Source: Planctomycetaceae bacterium UBA969 | Lineage (GTDB): Bacteria; Planctomycetota; Planctomycetia; Gemmatales; Gemmataceae | DNA: 6,043 bases | Assembly (NCBI GenBank): GCA_002303765.1 | Contig: DBCB01000013.1 | Span: 1-6,043, forward strand | Direction of reading: 5' to 3' | Part shown: in pieces, positions 1 to 6,043 of the stretch | Position numbering within the stretch: position 1 is the first letter of the stretch | Layout: every line of letters begins with the position of its first letter | Notes under the pieces: model-generated | What the model was told of the DNA's origin: nothing | Database searches by the model: none | What the model saw: only the letters and a program-made list of their open reading frames with translations | Translations under genes and position numbers: made by a program

Positions 1-771
1 GTTATCTAGGCCTGCATGATGGTGCAAAGCAGCGCAACATCCTTGGGTTTTTGGAATCCAAACTTCACAGCCATTTTCCTGAAGGACCCTTGCTGTGGCA
101 AGGTTTGCCTGAGGAAGAAACGCATCCGCAGCACAACCTAAAATCAAGCCAACACGTGCTCTCTTAACACCCTTTGCAGGAAGTACCTCAGGGAATTCAC
201 CATAATGAGGTTCCATATCAGGAACAATTTCGTTGAGCAATCGAAGTGACTTGGGCAACAAGTTTCCAGCTAATCTAAGCAGCCACATCAGACCCAATTT
301 TTGCAAAATACGAACAGGCAATAGTGCAAGCTTCATGCGCTTTGCGTAGGGAGTAAGGTTGAAAAGCATCCAGCGCTGCAATGCGTTGACGGTAGGAGCA
401 GGCGGAAGAACCCGGGTCATATCGTGTTTATAAGAGGAGATGATTTTGCCATACTTGACACCCGAAGGGCAGGCGGTTTCGCACGCCATGCATTCCAAAC
501 AAAGATCCATATGCTTGCGAACTTCAGGAGTGAGTTCGGTTCTGCCATCGGTAACAGCGCGCCAAAGATAGATACGCCCACGAGGGCTATCATTTTCATC
601 ACCTGTTTCGACATAGGTAGGGCAGGAACCCAAACAAAGACCGCAGTGCACGCAGTCCATGAAAGTTTCATACTCAACATTCGTACCAAAGCCCTTTTCT
701 CCGGAGAGAACATGAAGGGCGAGGGGGTCTTTAGGAATTGGTTTAGAAACGCTATGTGTATGTGTATTCAT
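1..771 (-). CDS. glcF: Glycolate oxidase iron-sulfur subunit GlcF (3' end beyond window)
   Basis: This is the iron-sulfur subunit of the glycolate oxidase complex, which in the family passes electrons from the flavin subunits GlcD/GlcE to the respiratory chain. The reading frame is open from ATG at 771 to base 1, giving 257 residues with no stop, so the C-terminal part lies outside. Two ferredoxin-type 4Fe-4S motifs are visible: C40-x2-C43-x2-C46-x3-C50-P and C91-x2-C94-x2-C97-x3-C101-P. From about residue 207 a CCG (cysteine-rich) domain begins, with C213 and the pair C245-C246; the second CCG repeat would be outside. The pair is followed by Ala where the family name motif has Gly. The gene starts 24 nt after the glcE stop; the Shine-Dalgarno match is weak (GAGG about 16 nt upstream). 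Gene order D-E-F and the motifs make the call secure; related lactate-oxidation or heterodisulfide-type subunits are less likely given the neighbours. Confidence 0.93.
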   Translation of the reverse strand, partial: MNTHTHSVSKPIPKDPLALHVLSGEKGFGTNVEYETFMDCVHCGLCLGSCPTYVETGDENDSPRGRIYLWRAVTDGRTELTPEVRKHMDLCLECMACETACPSGVKYGKIISSYKHDMTRVLPPAPTVNALQRWMLFNLTPYAKRMKLALLPVRILQKLGLMWLLRLAGNLLPKSLRLLNEIVPDMEPHYGEFPEVLPAKGVKRARVGLILGCAADAFLPQANLATARVLQENGCEVWIPKTQGCCAALHHHAGLDN

Positions 772-795
772 AAGATTATATTTTGAGCCTCGTAA

Positions 796-2049
796 TTAAA
801 TACGATCAACAAATCGTCCAGGGTTAAATAGTGCTTTAGGATCTAGAGATTCTTTAACTTTACGCATGACTTTAACATCAGGCCGGGTTTGACCCCAAAC
901 CGGGAAGTCTGCTTTCCACTCGGGCAGGCAGTAAGGAAGCACCAAATTCCCCTGATAACGAACAGCCTTTTGTAAAAGCATATCGATAGAGTTAAATGCC
1001 ACTTGCCTAGATACGCCTTCTGGGATGTGTCCGAAAACAATCCCCGAACCTGCATGTGCCTGAAGCAAAACACCAGGGATAGTATCCGTTGCCAAAGCAC
1101 ACCAAGAAGCAACCTTGGCAGAGGGAATGTTCGCTTTAAAAGTCAGAGGGCAACCAGAAATCCGAGCAGCTTGAAACTCTCCTAGCGCCTGCCATAATGC
1201 AGAGTCAGAAGGTACATTGATGAGCTCCAACTTGCTGTTGGGAACATCAGCGAGTTCGTTTGCGAGTGTTTCGGTTTGCCATTTCACCGCTTCAGTGCTG
1301 TGTTCAAAACCAATAAAAATCCCGTAGTCAGAAGTAACAGCAAGATGCTTAAAGAGAGGATGTTGCAAAGCGGTTTTATTTAGTAATTCAACTGCAACAG
1401 GCCTGGTCTTGGTGTTATGAATCCGATCTAAAACAGATTCAACATTGGCAAGATTTAATGTAAGCAAAACAAAAGAAGAAGCTTCGGGTTTAGGTCTTAC
1501 TTTAAGCGTAACCTGGGAAATAACTCCAAGAGTTCCCAAAGCGCCTGTGTGAAGCTTGCAGAAATCGTAACCAGCAACATTTTTTACAACCCTGCCACCC
1601 GCTTTAGTTTCTACGCCTTCATCATTAAGGATGGAAATTCCAATCACATAATCACGCAAAGTGCCCCAACCAAATCGCCTAGGCCCAGAGGTATTGGTAG
1701 CAAGTAAACCACCAAGAGAAGAACTCGCAGGATAAGGATCATCGATAGGGAGCCTTTGATTTTCTTTCCCAAGCATCTCCTTCAAATCTTTAATAAGGAT
1801 ACCCGCCTGAACGGTAATAGTCATGTCACGGGCAGGGTAATCAATCACCTTGTTAAGATTTTTTGTACCAAGCACAACGCCCTTACGAGAAGGCGCATAA
1901 CCAATGTTCATCTTGGAACCAGACCCAGAGGGAACAATGGCATCCAAGTTGGCAGCAGACTGCTTGATGATTTCACATGCTTCAAGAACATCGGAAGGAT
2001 GCTTGTGCTGAAAACCATCGAGCGGATTTAACGAATCAGAAAAAGACAA
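796..2049 (-). CDS. glcE: Glycolate oxidase FAD-binding subunit GlcE
   Basis: Second flavin-domain subunit of glycolate oxidase, acting with GlcD and GlcF in oxidation of glycolate to glyoxylate. The 417 residues form a PCMH-type FAD_binding_4 domain. The family nucleotide-binding loop appears as PSGSGS (40-45); SSLGGLLATNTSGPRRFGWG (109-128) and GGRVVKNVAGYD (151-162) are the characteristic GlcE blocks, the latter followed by the conserved HTGALGTLGVI. The C-terminus ends with the typical DPKALFNPGRF. It is somewhat longer than E. coli GlcE (about 350). The start is TTG at 2049. A strong GGAGG lies 8 nt upstream, and the next in-frame ATG (Met47) would remove the FAD loop, so TTG is preferred. 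It follows glcD by 17 nt and precedes glcF by 24 nt, consistent with one operon. The stop is TAA. Confidence 0.93.
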   Translation of the reverse strand: MSFSDSLNPLDGFQHKHPSDVLEACEIIKQSAANLDAIVPSGSGSKMNIGYAPSRKGVVLGTKNLNKVIDYPARDMTITVQAGILIKDLKEMLGKENQRLPIDDPYPASSSLGGLLATNTSGPRRFGWGTLRDYVIGISILNDEGVETKAGGRVVKNVAGYDFCKLHTGALGTLGVISQVTLKVRPKPEASSFVLLTLNLANVESVLDRIHNTKTRPVAVELLNKTALQHPLFKHLAVTSDYGIFIGFEHSTEAVKWQTETLANELADVPNSKLELINVPSDSALWQALGEFQAARISGCPLTFKANIPSAKVASWCALATDTIPGVLLQAHAGSGIVFGHIPEGVSRQVAFNSIDMLLQKAVRYQGNLVLPYCLPEWKADFPVWGQTRPDVKVMRKVKESLDPKALFNPGRFVDRI

Positions 2050-2057
2050 GGAAAGAT

Positions 2058-2062
2058 CCTCC
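2058..2062 (-). promoter_or_regulatory. Shine-Dalgarno site that fixes the TTG start of glcE
   Basis: On the minus strand the intergenic stretch between glcD and glcE reads TAG TAA CGGAGGATC. GGAGG is a near-complete anti-16S match with 8 nt to the TTG at 2049. It is the strongest ribosome binding site in the window and the main reason to accept a TTG start. The tandem TAG TAA at the end of glcD lies immediately upstream of it. Confidence 0.8.
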
Positions 2063-2066
2063 GTTA

Positions 2067-3488
2067 CTACATTGCAGCCATTCTACCGGCTTTGGAAGCT
2101 TCAATACAGGCGCCCGCAGTGGGCAACATTTTGTGTGGGCTGCAATTATTCGTTGGGTTGAATGCGTTCCGTAGCCTGATCATCATTGCAAGATCATCAG
2201 GCGTAAAAAGCTTGGACATGAAATCGATTTTTTCAACACCGATACCATGCTCGCCGGTGACACTACCCCCTACCCTAATGCATTCGTCAAGGATTTCGCC
2301 ACTGGCTGCAAGAACCCGTGTTACTTGATCAGGAAACCGTTCATCGAAAAGTAGAATAGGATGAATATTGCCATCTCCTGCATGAAACACATTACAAATT
2401 TTGAGATCATACTTAAGGCCAATGCGCTGAATTTCCCGAAGGATATGAGGCAACTTACTTCGAGGTACAACACCATCCTGGGTGCAAAAACTAGATGCGA
2501 GCCTGCCTACTGCGCCAAACGCCTGCTTACGGGCTTTCCACAATAAGGTACGCTTGGCATCAGTGTCAGCTTTGCGAACTTCGCGTGCGCCATGCTTTAA
2601 AGCAATCTGAGTAATTCGGTCTGCTTCAGTATCAATCCCCGCTTCTAATCCATCGACTTCCATGATGAGAATTGCGCCCGCATCAAGAGGAAAACCAAAA
2701 TGGAATGCATCTTCAAGTGCGCCAAGAATCATTTGATCGAGCATTTCAAGTGCAGCAGGAACAATGCCCGCACCTATTATTTCACTGATGGTATTGGTGG
2801 CATCATCAACACTATTGAAAACACCTAACAAGGTGCGATAAGTATCGGGGTTGCGAGTTATCCTAACCCATGATTTTACTGCAACGCCAAAAGTCCCTTC
2901 AGAGCCAACGATCACGCCGGTAAGATCATAGCCGGGATTATCTTCAAGCGGGCCACCTGTGTGAATGATTTCGCCATCGGGCAATACAAGTTCCACGCCC
3001 ATAATGTGATTAACCGTCACGCCATACTTTAGGGTATGAGGGCCGCCCGAATTGGTTGCGACATTTCCCCCGATGGTGCAAGCCCCTTGGCTGGAGGGAT
3101 CTGGGGCAAAGTGGTAGCCTTGTGGTTTAAGATGATTGGTAAGCCAAAGATTGACAACGCCCGCCTCAATCAAAGCGCAGCGGTTTCTATAATCTACATC
3201 AAAGATCTTTTTCATGCGAGCAAGCGAGATTACAACGCCACCGCCCACGGGAAGGCAACCGCCCGCAAGGCTAGTACCCGCCCCTCTTGGCAAAAAGGGG
3301 ACTTTAAAATAATTGCAGGCCTCGACTATCTTCGAAACTTGCTCGGTGGTGGTTGGAAAAACAACTACATCAGGCCGGTTTTTATCTATCGTAAAACCAT
3401 CACACTCGTAAACCATCAATTCGCTTGCAGCAGTAATGATGGCATCTGCACCAACGATTTTTTTCAAACTATCCAAAAGCCTTTTCAT
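2067..3488 (-). CDS. glcD: Glycolate oxidase catalytic FAD subunit GlcD
   Basis: FAD-linked catalytic subunit of glycolate oxidase (glycolate to glyoxylate), 473 residues, close to the E. coli length of about 499. The N-terminal FAD_binding_4 (PCMH) domain shows PRGAGTSLAGG (67-77), the GGNVATNSGGPHTLKYG block (140-156) and SEGTFG (196-201). The C-terminal FAD-oxidase cap carries HAGDGNIHP (369-377) and GEHGIG (412-417), which hold the conserved histidines of the D-lactate/glycolate oxidase family. No signal peptide or membrane segment is seen, so it is a cytoplasmic or peripheral protein. ATG start at 3488 has only a weak upstream GGA. It lies 44 nt after the flavin reductase-like gene and ends in tandem stops TAG TAA, 17 nt before glcE. 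A D-lactate dehydrogenase would have a similar fold, but linkage to glcE and glcF supports glycolate oxidase. Confidence 0.94.
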   Translation of the reverse strand: MKRLLDSLKKIVGADAIITAASELMVYECDGFTIDKNRPDVVVFPTTTEQVSKIVEACNYFKVPFLPRGAGTSLAGGCLPVGGGVVISLARMKKIFDVDYRNRCALIEAGVVNLWLTNHLKPQGYHFAPDPSSQGACTIGGNVATNSGGPHTLKYGVTVNHIMGVELVLPDGEIIHTGGPLEDNPGYDLTGVIVGSEGTFGVAVKSWVRITRNPDTYRTLLGVFNSVDDATNTISEIIGAGIVPAALEMLDQMILGALEDAFHFGFPLDAGAILIMEVDGLEAGIDTEADRITQIALKHGAREVRKADTDAKRTLLWKARKQAFGAVGRLASSFCTQDGVVPRSKLPHILREIQRIGLKYDLKICNVFHAGDGNIHPILLFDERFPDQVTRVLAASGEILDECIRVGGSVTGEHGIGVEKIDFMSKLFTPDDLAMMIRLRNAFNPTNNCSPHKMLPTAGACIEASKAGRMAAM

Positions 3489-3532
3489 GCAATCATTCCA
3501 AAACTAAAGGTTTGAATACCACACCCGAAATA

Positions 3533-4045
3533 TCAATAATTCCGGGCATTCTTGCGCACATGAACCATAGGGTCGCCCCCGGCAAGTATTGTGCCTGAAA
3601 CCACTTCACCAAGCAGCAACTGATGATCACCCGCATTAAGAACACCCGCGGCTTTACATTGCAAAACCGCACAGGTATCTAGAAGAACAACAGGCAGGTT
3701 GGGCTCTCTTTGTAGGTTCAAATCTTTTAATTGATCAGCACCAGAAACAGGCTTGGCAAACTTGCCAACCATCTGGTTTTGCCCTTCCTTAATGATATGA
3801 AGATTAAAGATTTTGCCCGGCACCAACTGCGAAAGTATGCTGCGCTCAGAACGAATCGCAATATTCACCATTAAGGGTGAAAAAGAACATTGTTGCACCC
3901 AACTTGCCAGCATAAAATCATCTGCCCCTGCATCATCAAGGAGAGAAAGAATGAACAGACCACTGGGAATTTTTCCCATTGCGGTTGCAACATCATCCTT
4001 GATGACTGATTTGGGACCAGATTGTATTGGAGGTTTCTCGCTCAA
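3533..4045 (-). CDS. Flavin reductase-like FMN-binding protein
   Basis: A 170-residue protein of the flavin reductase-like (split beta-barrel, FMN-binding) family. It most resembles the flavin reductase domain found alone or attached to diiron flavoproteins. Supporting blocks are AMGKIPSGLFILS (22-34), MLASWVQQCSFSP (45-57), where the family binds the FMN phosphate and isoalloxazine, and AGDHQLLLGEV (138-148), the conserved G-D-H strand. The C-terminus VHVRKNARNY resembles the family ending of basic residues and a final aromatic. It probably passes reducing equivalents to free or bound flavin; its partner is unknown. The start is TTG at 4045, overlapping the upstream thioredoxin stop by 4 nt (TTGA), which suggests translational coupling. 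The upstream ribosome site is unconvincing, and an alternative start at Met23 would cut into the conserved AMGKIPSG block. It ends with TGA, showing TGA works as a stop here. Family assignment is firm, substrate is not. Confidence 0.85.
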   Translation of the reverse strand: MSEKPPIQSGPKSVIKDDVATAMGKIPSGLFILSLLDDAGADDFMLASWVQQCSFSPLMVNIAIRSERSILSQLVPGKIFNLHIIKEGQNQMVGKFAKPVSGADQLKDLNLQREPNLPVVLLDTCAVLQCKAAGVLNAGDHQLLLGEVVSGTILAGGDPMVHVRKNARNY

Positions 4046-4542
4046 GGTTTGCTCAACAGTTCTTGTATTTGTTTTTCCAATTTTTCGGGATCTTCAACAT
4101 CATCAAACTTCTGGGCAATTCGATTCTGTCTGTTGAATAAAAACAGCGTTGGGACAGAACCACCGTCCAACTTGGACATCCACACCGATTGTGGTTCATC
4201 AAGAATCAAATTCACAAAGTCTGCTTTCATCTTTTGCAGAAAAGGCAGCGTGGTTTTCTCGACCCCGCCCACTAAATCCTTATCTATGGCCATGTTTAAA
4301 TGCACTGTCACCAGCATGAACCCTTGGCTTGCGAATTTCTGATGCATCTGAACCAGATGCGGAAATTCCTTTTTACAAGGGACTCAGTCATGGCGCCAGA
4401 AATCAACCAAGATAACCTTCCCCTGATTGTTTCGAACCAGCGTGGTTAAGTCGGAGTATTTCACTGTTTTTACAGATACCTCTGCAGCAGATGTGTACGC
4501 AACTGCAAGCAGGAAACCAGCCATCAGGATCATCTTTTTCAT
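4042..4542 (-). CDS. Secreted thioredoxin-like protein, probable selenoprotein (UxxC, TGA = Sec53)
   Basis: Read through one in-frame TGA (4384-4386), this is a continuous 166-residue thioredoxin-fold protein. Residues 1-20 form a signal peptide (MKK, hydrophobic core, TSAA before E21), so it should act outside the cytoplasm as a thiol oxidoreductase. The beta strand GKVILVDFW (41-49) leads into R-H-D-U53-V-P-C56-K-K-E-F-P. In ordinary relatives this reads W-A-x-W-C-x-P-C-K, so the TGA replaces precisely the nucleophilic first cysteine while the resolving Cys56 is kept. The cis-proline loop GGSVPTLFLF (127-136, Pro131) and the C-terminal helix are intact, and no other stop or frameshift occurs. 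ATG at 4542 has GGAG 6 nt upstream; the ATG at 4548 abuts that site and is rejected. A SECIS-like hairpin follows the TGA. The alternative is a nonsense mutation of a cysteine codon (TGT/TGC to TGA is one change) or a sequencing error; the hairpin and exact position argue against this. A conventional caller would keep only residues 66-166. Confidence 0.8.
4333..4368 (-). promoter_or_regulatory. Bacterial SECIS-like stem-loop downstream of the in-frame TGA
   Basis: On the minus strand, GAATTTC (4368-4362) pairs perfectly with GAAATTC (4339-4333). Inside it, after an internal loop of 1 base (C) on one side and 4 (ATCA) on the other, GCATCTG (4360-4354) pairs perfectly with CAGATGC (4350-4344) around the 3-base loop GTT. 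The lower stem begins 15 nt after the TGA, the upper stem 23 nt and the apical loop 30 nt. Bacterial SECIS elements sit within the coding sequence just after UGA, with a small apical loop having a G in its first two bases, at a UGA-to-loop distance recalled as roughly 16-37 nt; this hairpin fits. It would bind the SelB elongation factor. Function is inferred from structure and position only. Confidence 0.72.
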
Positions 4543-4548
4543 AGGCAT

Positions 4549-4552
4549 CTCC
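4549..4552 (-). promoter_or_regulatory. Shine-Dalgarno site for the thioredoxin-like gene
   Basis: GGAG on the minus strand lies 6 nt before ATG 4542 and directly touches the in-frame ATG at 4548. Spacing therefore selects 4542, which gives a signal peptide beginning MKKM. A real initiation site here, far upstream of the in-frame TGA, supports reading the gene as full length. Confidence 0.65.
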
Positions 4553-4610
4553 AAAGAAACACATACTCAATCATCATGTTAGCGTGAAAAATATAAAATG
4601 CGAAGCACTT

Positions 4611-5303
4611 TCACCCTTTTCGAATGGTGTAAAGTGTCCCTTTGTGCCTGATGCCCCCGGGCAATCCAGCTTTTAAAACCTGCGTGTTGTAAACAAAACC
4701 CGATTTATCAAGCGTTTCTCTAAGCAATTGGGCTGGAATCCGATCTTGATCGGTCATCAAGCACAAGCCATCAGGCGCTAAAACCTTGGCAATCATTTTT
4801 AACAACGGGTCTACATTACCAGGCTCGTAAACCAAATCTGATGCGAGAATAAGTGGGAAGCTTAAATCATCGGGCACATTACGCCAATCGATTTGCATGG
4901 TGGCGAAATTTTCAAACCCATTAGCACGGGCATTTTCAGCAGCGAACTCCAAGGCGGTGGCATCATAGTCTGAAAAAGTAACATTCAATCCTTTGTGAAG
5001 CCCGACTACACCAACAAGACCCAAGCCACACCCTATTTCCAAGGTTTTCTGATTAGGGGTAAATTGTTCTTTCATCAAAAACTTGGCAAGCATTCGGGCG
5101 GAAGGCCAGATTTCAGCCCAATAAGGCATATTTTCGTTATAAGTAATATCATTAAGTACATCTGGATGGGTAAGCATTTTATCGGTTTCGGAAGGCCGAC
5201 CGATCGTGAATTCTTTTTCTCCTGCAATTACTATTTCCCAGATGGTTGGGCCAAGGGCTTCTCTGGGAGTTGCAGGCATTTTTTTTTGCGGGGTGCTAGA
5301 CAT
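4611..5303 (-). CDS. Class I SAM-dependent methyltransferase (methyltransferase-16/PrmA-like)
   Basis: A 230-residue Rossmann-fold methyltransferase. The block YWAEIWPSARMLAKFL (about 60-75) precedes motif I LEIGCGLGLVGV, the glycine-rich SAM-binding loop. SDYD follows as the acidic motif expected to hold the ribose, and ILASDLVYEPGNV is the motif IV region. PYWAEIWPSA before motif I is typical of the protein-lysine/small-molecule methyltransferase-16 group related to METTL-type enzymes and PrmA, so a protein substrate is plausible, but it cannot be named from sequence. No signal peptide or membrane segment. I chose ATG 5303 over an upstream frame opening at 5396. The extension overlaps the preceding phosphoesterase by 67 nt, whereas 5303 leaves 26 nt containing GGGA 7 nt before the ATG. 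The stop is TGA, followed by a 68-nt gap to the thioredoxin-like gene. Confidence 0.85.
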   Translation of the reverse strand: MSSTPQKKMPATPREALGPTIWEIVIAGEKEFTIGRPSETDKMLTHPDVLNDITYNENMPYWAEIWPSARMLAKFLMKEQFTPNQKTLEIGCGLGLVGVVGLHKGLNVTFSDYDATALEFAAENARANGFENFATMQIDWRNVPDDLSFPLILASDLVYEPGNVDPLLKMIAKVLAPDGLCLMTDQDRIPAQLLRETLDKSGFVYNTQVLKAGLPGGIRHKGTLYTIRKG

Positions 5304-5329
5304 CTTAAAATCCCAACCGGTTTCCGATT

Positions 5330-6043
5330 CTACAAAAGTCCGCCACTCTTTAAAAACACTTCGCCAGTTATTTCTTGATCCGCAGGAAGCCTGCAATAAC
5401 CCGCAGCATTATCAAAATGCGCATCCAAAATAATCTGCTTGGAATTAGTGTAATCAAATCCATGATTACAAGGAATATGTCCTGTCACCAGCCATTTGCA
5501 ATGAACCTTATTAAGGAATTTTTCAGCATTTTCAAGGCTGGTATCCCTGCCCCAAACCAATGAATGCACATTGCCCCCAGGGAAAAGATCAGATTCCTGC
5601 TCGGGAACCAACTCAAGCTTTTTCGGATCGAAACTTTCTAACTTCGTCTTATCGGGCAAACTATGGCTAATGCAAACCTGATTGGGCAGCAAAATCATCG
5701 CTGGTATCACGCTTATCAAGTTCTTGTATGCAGCCATAATTTGAGTAACCGCTGAAGGGTATGCAAACGCAACGCCATGATCAAACAACTGATTCAAATC
5801 GATATTATTCTTGGAAATCTGCCTGTTTGTTACTTGCGATAGCTCATGATTTCCCAATAAATAATGAATCTGATTGGGAAACTGACACTTTAATGATGCA
5901 ACCATGTCTAAAACCAAATGGGAATTATCCGACCCATCCGCATGGGTTGTCGTACCGTGGATTAATTCCTGAACAATAAGCGTTCGCTTGGGATTGGCTT
6001 TTAAATCCGCTAAAGTAAAGGCTTTTTTGAGGTGATCCACCCT
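5330..6043 (-). CDS. Metallophosphoesterase, calcineurin-like/PPP type (5' end beyond window)
   Basis: C-terminal 237 residues of a metal-dependent phosphoesterase of the Ser/Thr protein phosphatase-like superfamily. The frame stays open to the right edge (the last codons are AGG GTG), so the start and the first metal motif GDxHG lie outside; GTG at 6040 is not a credible start. Counting from that GTG codon as residue 1, visible signature elements are GNHE (63-66; metal and phosphate binding), SHSLPD (125-130; metal-binding His126) and TGH (186-188; the last metal histidine). The place of the usual GDxVDRG motif is taken by QELIHG (24-29), with Glu25 where a metal-bridging Asp is expected. 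The real substrate (phosphoprotein, nucleotide or other phosphoester) is not evident. It ends with TAG 26 nt before the methyltransferase start and is probably cotranscribed with it. Confidence 0.8.
   Translation of the reverse strand, partial: RVDHLKKAFTLADLKANPKRTLIVQELIHGTTTHADGSDNSHLVLDMVASLKCQFPNQIHYLLGNHELSQVTNRQISKNNIDLNQLFDHGVAFAYPSAVTQIMAAYKNLISVIPAMILLPNQVCISHSLPDKTKLESFDPKKLELVPEQESDLFPGGNVHSLVWGRDTSLENAEKFLNKVHCKWLVTGHIPCNHGFDYTNSKQIILDAHFDNAAGYCRLPADQEITGEVFLKSGGLL

Noticed and set aside
417..786. Reading frames of 98 residues (minus) and 120 residues (plus) overlapping glcF
   Set aside because: They are out of frame with glcF, whose two 4Fe-4S motifs occupy this stretch in another minus-strand frame. 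Neither shows recognisable domains.
3036..3515. Plus-strand reading frame of 159 residues opposite glcD
   Set aside because: It lies wholly opposite the conserved FAD domain of glcD, has no recognisable motifs, and is explained as an antisense shadow.
4042..4347. A stand-alone 101-residue protein starting at ATG 4347
   Set aside because: It begins at Met66 inside the thioredoxin fold, without the first beta strand or active site, and that ATG lies within the hairpin. The upstream in-frame sequence encodes the missing half perfectly, so the full-length reading is preferred.
4042..4542. Pseudogene by nonsense mutation
   Set aside because: Possible in principle, since TGT/TGC to TGA is a single change. 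However the lesion is exactly at the catalytic cysteine, no other damage is present, the start has a good ribosome site and a SECIS-like hairpin follows.
4584..4614. Inverted repeat GTGAAA/TTTCAC between the methyltransferase and thioredoxin-like genes as a terminator
   Set aside because: Only 6 bp around a 19-base A/T-rich loop, no G/C-rich stem and no following U-run on the minus strand. It is not a convincing rho-independent terminator or operator.
3533..5303. Alternative genetic code with TGA as a sense codon
   Set aside because: TGA terminates the methyltransferase, the thioredoxin-like gene and the flavin reductase-like gene at natural C-terminal ends, and no other gene here has an internal TGA.
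5304..5396. Extended N-terminus of the methyltransferase from 5396
   Set aside because: The extra 31 residues overlap the phosphoesterase end by 67 nt and show no family resemblance. ATG 5303 has a GGGA site 7 nt upstream.

Overview
All seven genes in this window lie on the minus strand, packed head to tail and read from high to low coordinates. No protein-free stretch exceeds about 70 bases, and nothing convincing is coded on the plus strand. Base composition is moderate (under 50% G+C by eye). The thioredoxin-like, flavin reductase-like and phosphoesterase proteins resemble families I associate with Planctomycetota. That assignment is an inference from remembered family resemblance, not a search result.

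In order of transcription: (1) the C-terminal 237 residues of a calcineurin-like/PPP metallophosphoesterase, cut by the right edge; (2) a small class I SAM methyltransferase of the methyltransferase-16/PrmA-like kind; (3) a secreted thioredoxin-like protein with an in-frame TGA exactly where the first catalytic cysteine should be; (4) a flavin reductase-like FMN-binding protein whose TTG start overlaps the stop of gene 3; (5-7) glcD, glcE and glcF, the three subunits of the glycolate oxidase/dehydrogenase complex. The last of these, glcF, runs off the left edge.

The main discovery candidate is gene 3. Read straight through, 4542 to 4042 is one uninterrupted 166-residue thioredoxin-fold protein with a signal peptide. 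TGA (4384-4386) sits at the first position of the CxxC site, giving U-V-P-C. About 15 bases after the TGA, inside the coding sequence, lies a two-tier hairpin: a 7-bp lower stem, a 1x4 internal loop, a 7-bp upper stem and a GUU apical loop beginning with G. This is the expected placement and form of a bacterial SECIS element, so I call the gene a probable selenoprotein. TGA also ends three genes here, so a wholesale TGA reassignment is not the explanation. A simple gene scan would split or truncate this gene and report only a 101-residue fragment starting at Met66.

The glc genes oxidise glycolate to glyoxylate: GlcD and GlcE are FAD-domain subunits and GlcF carries the iron-sulfur clusters and the CCG domain. 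Spacing is short throughout (4-nt overlap to 68-nt gap), which suggests one or two cotranscribed units. I see no convincing promoter or rho-independent terminator.
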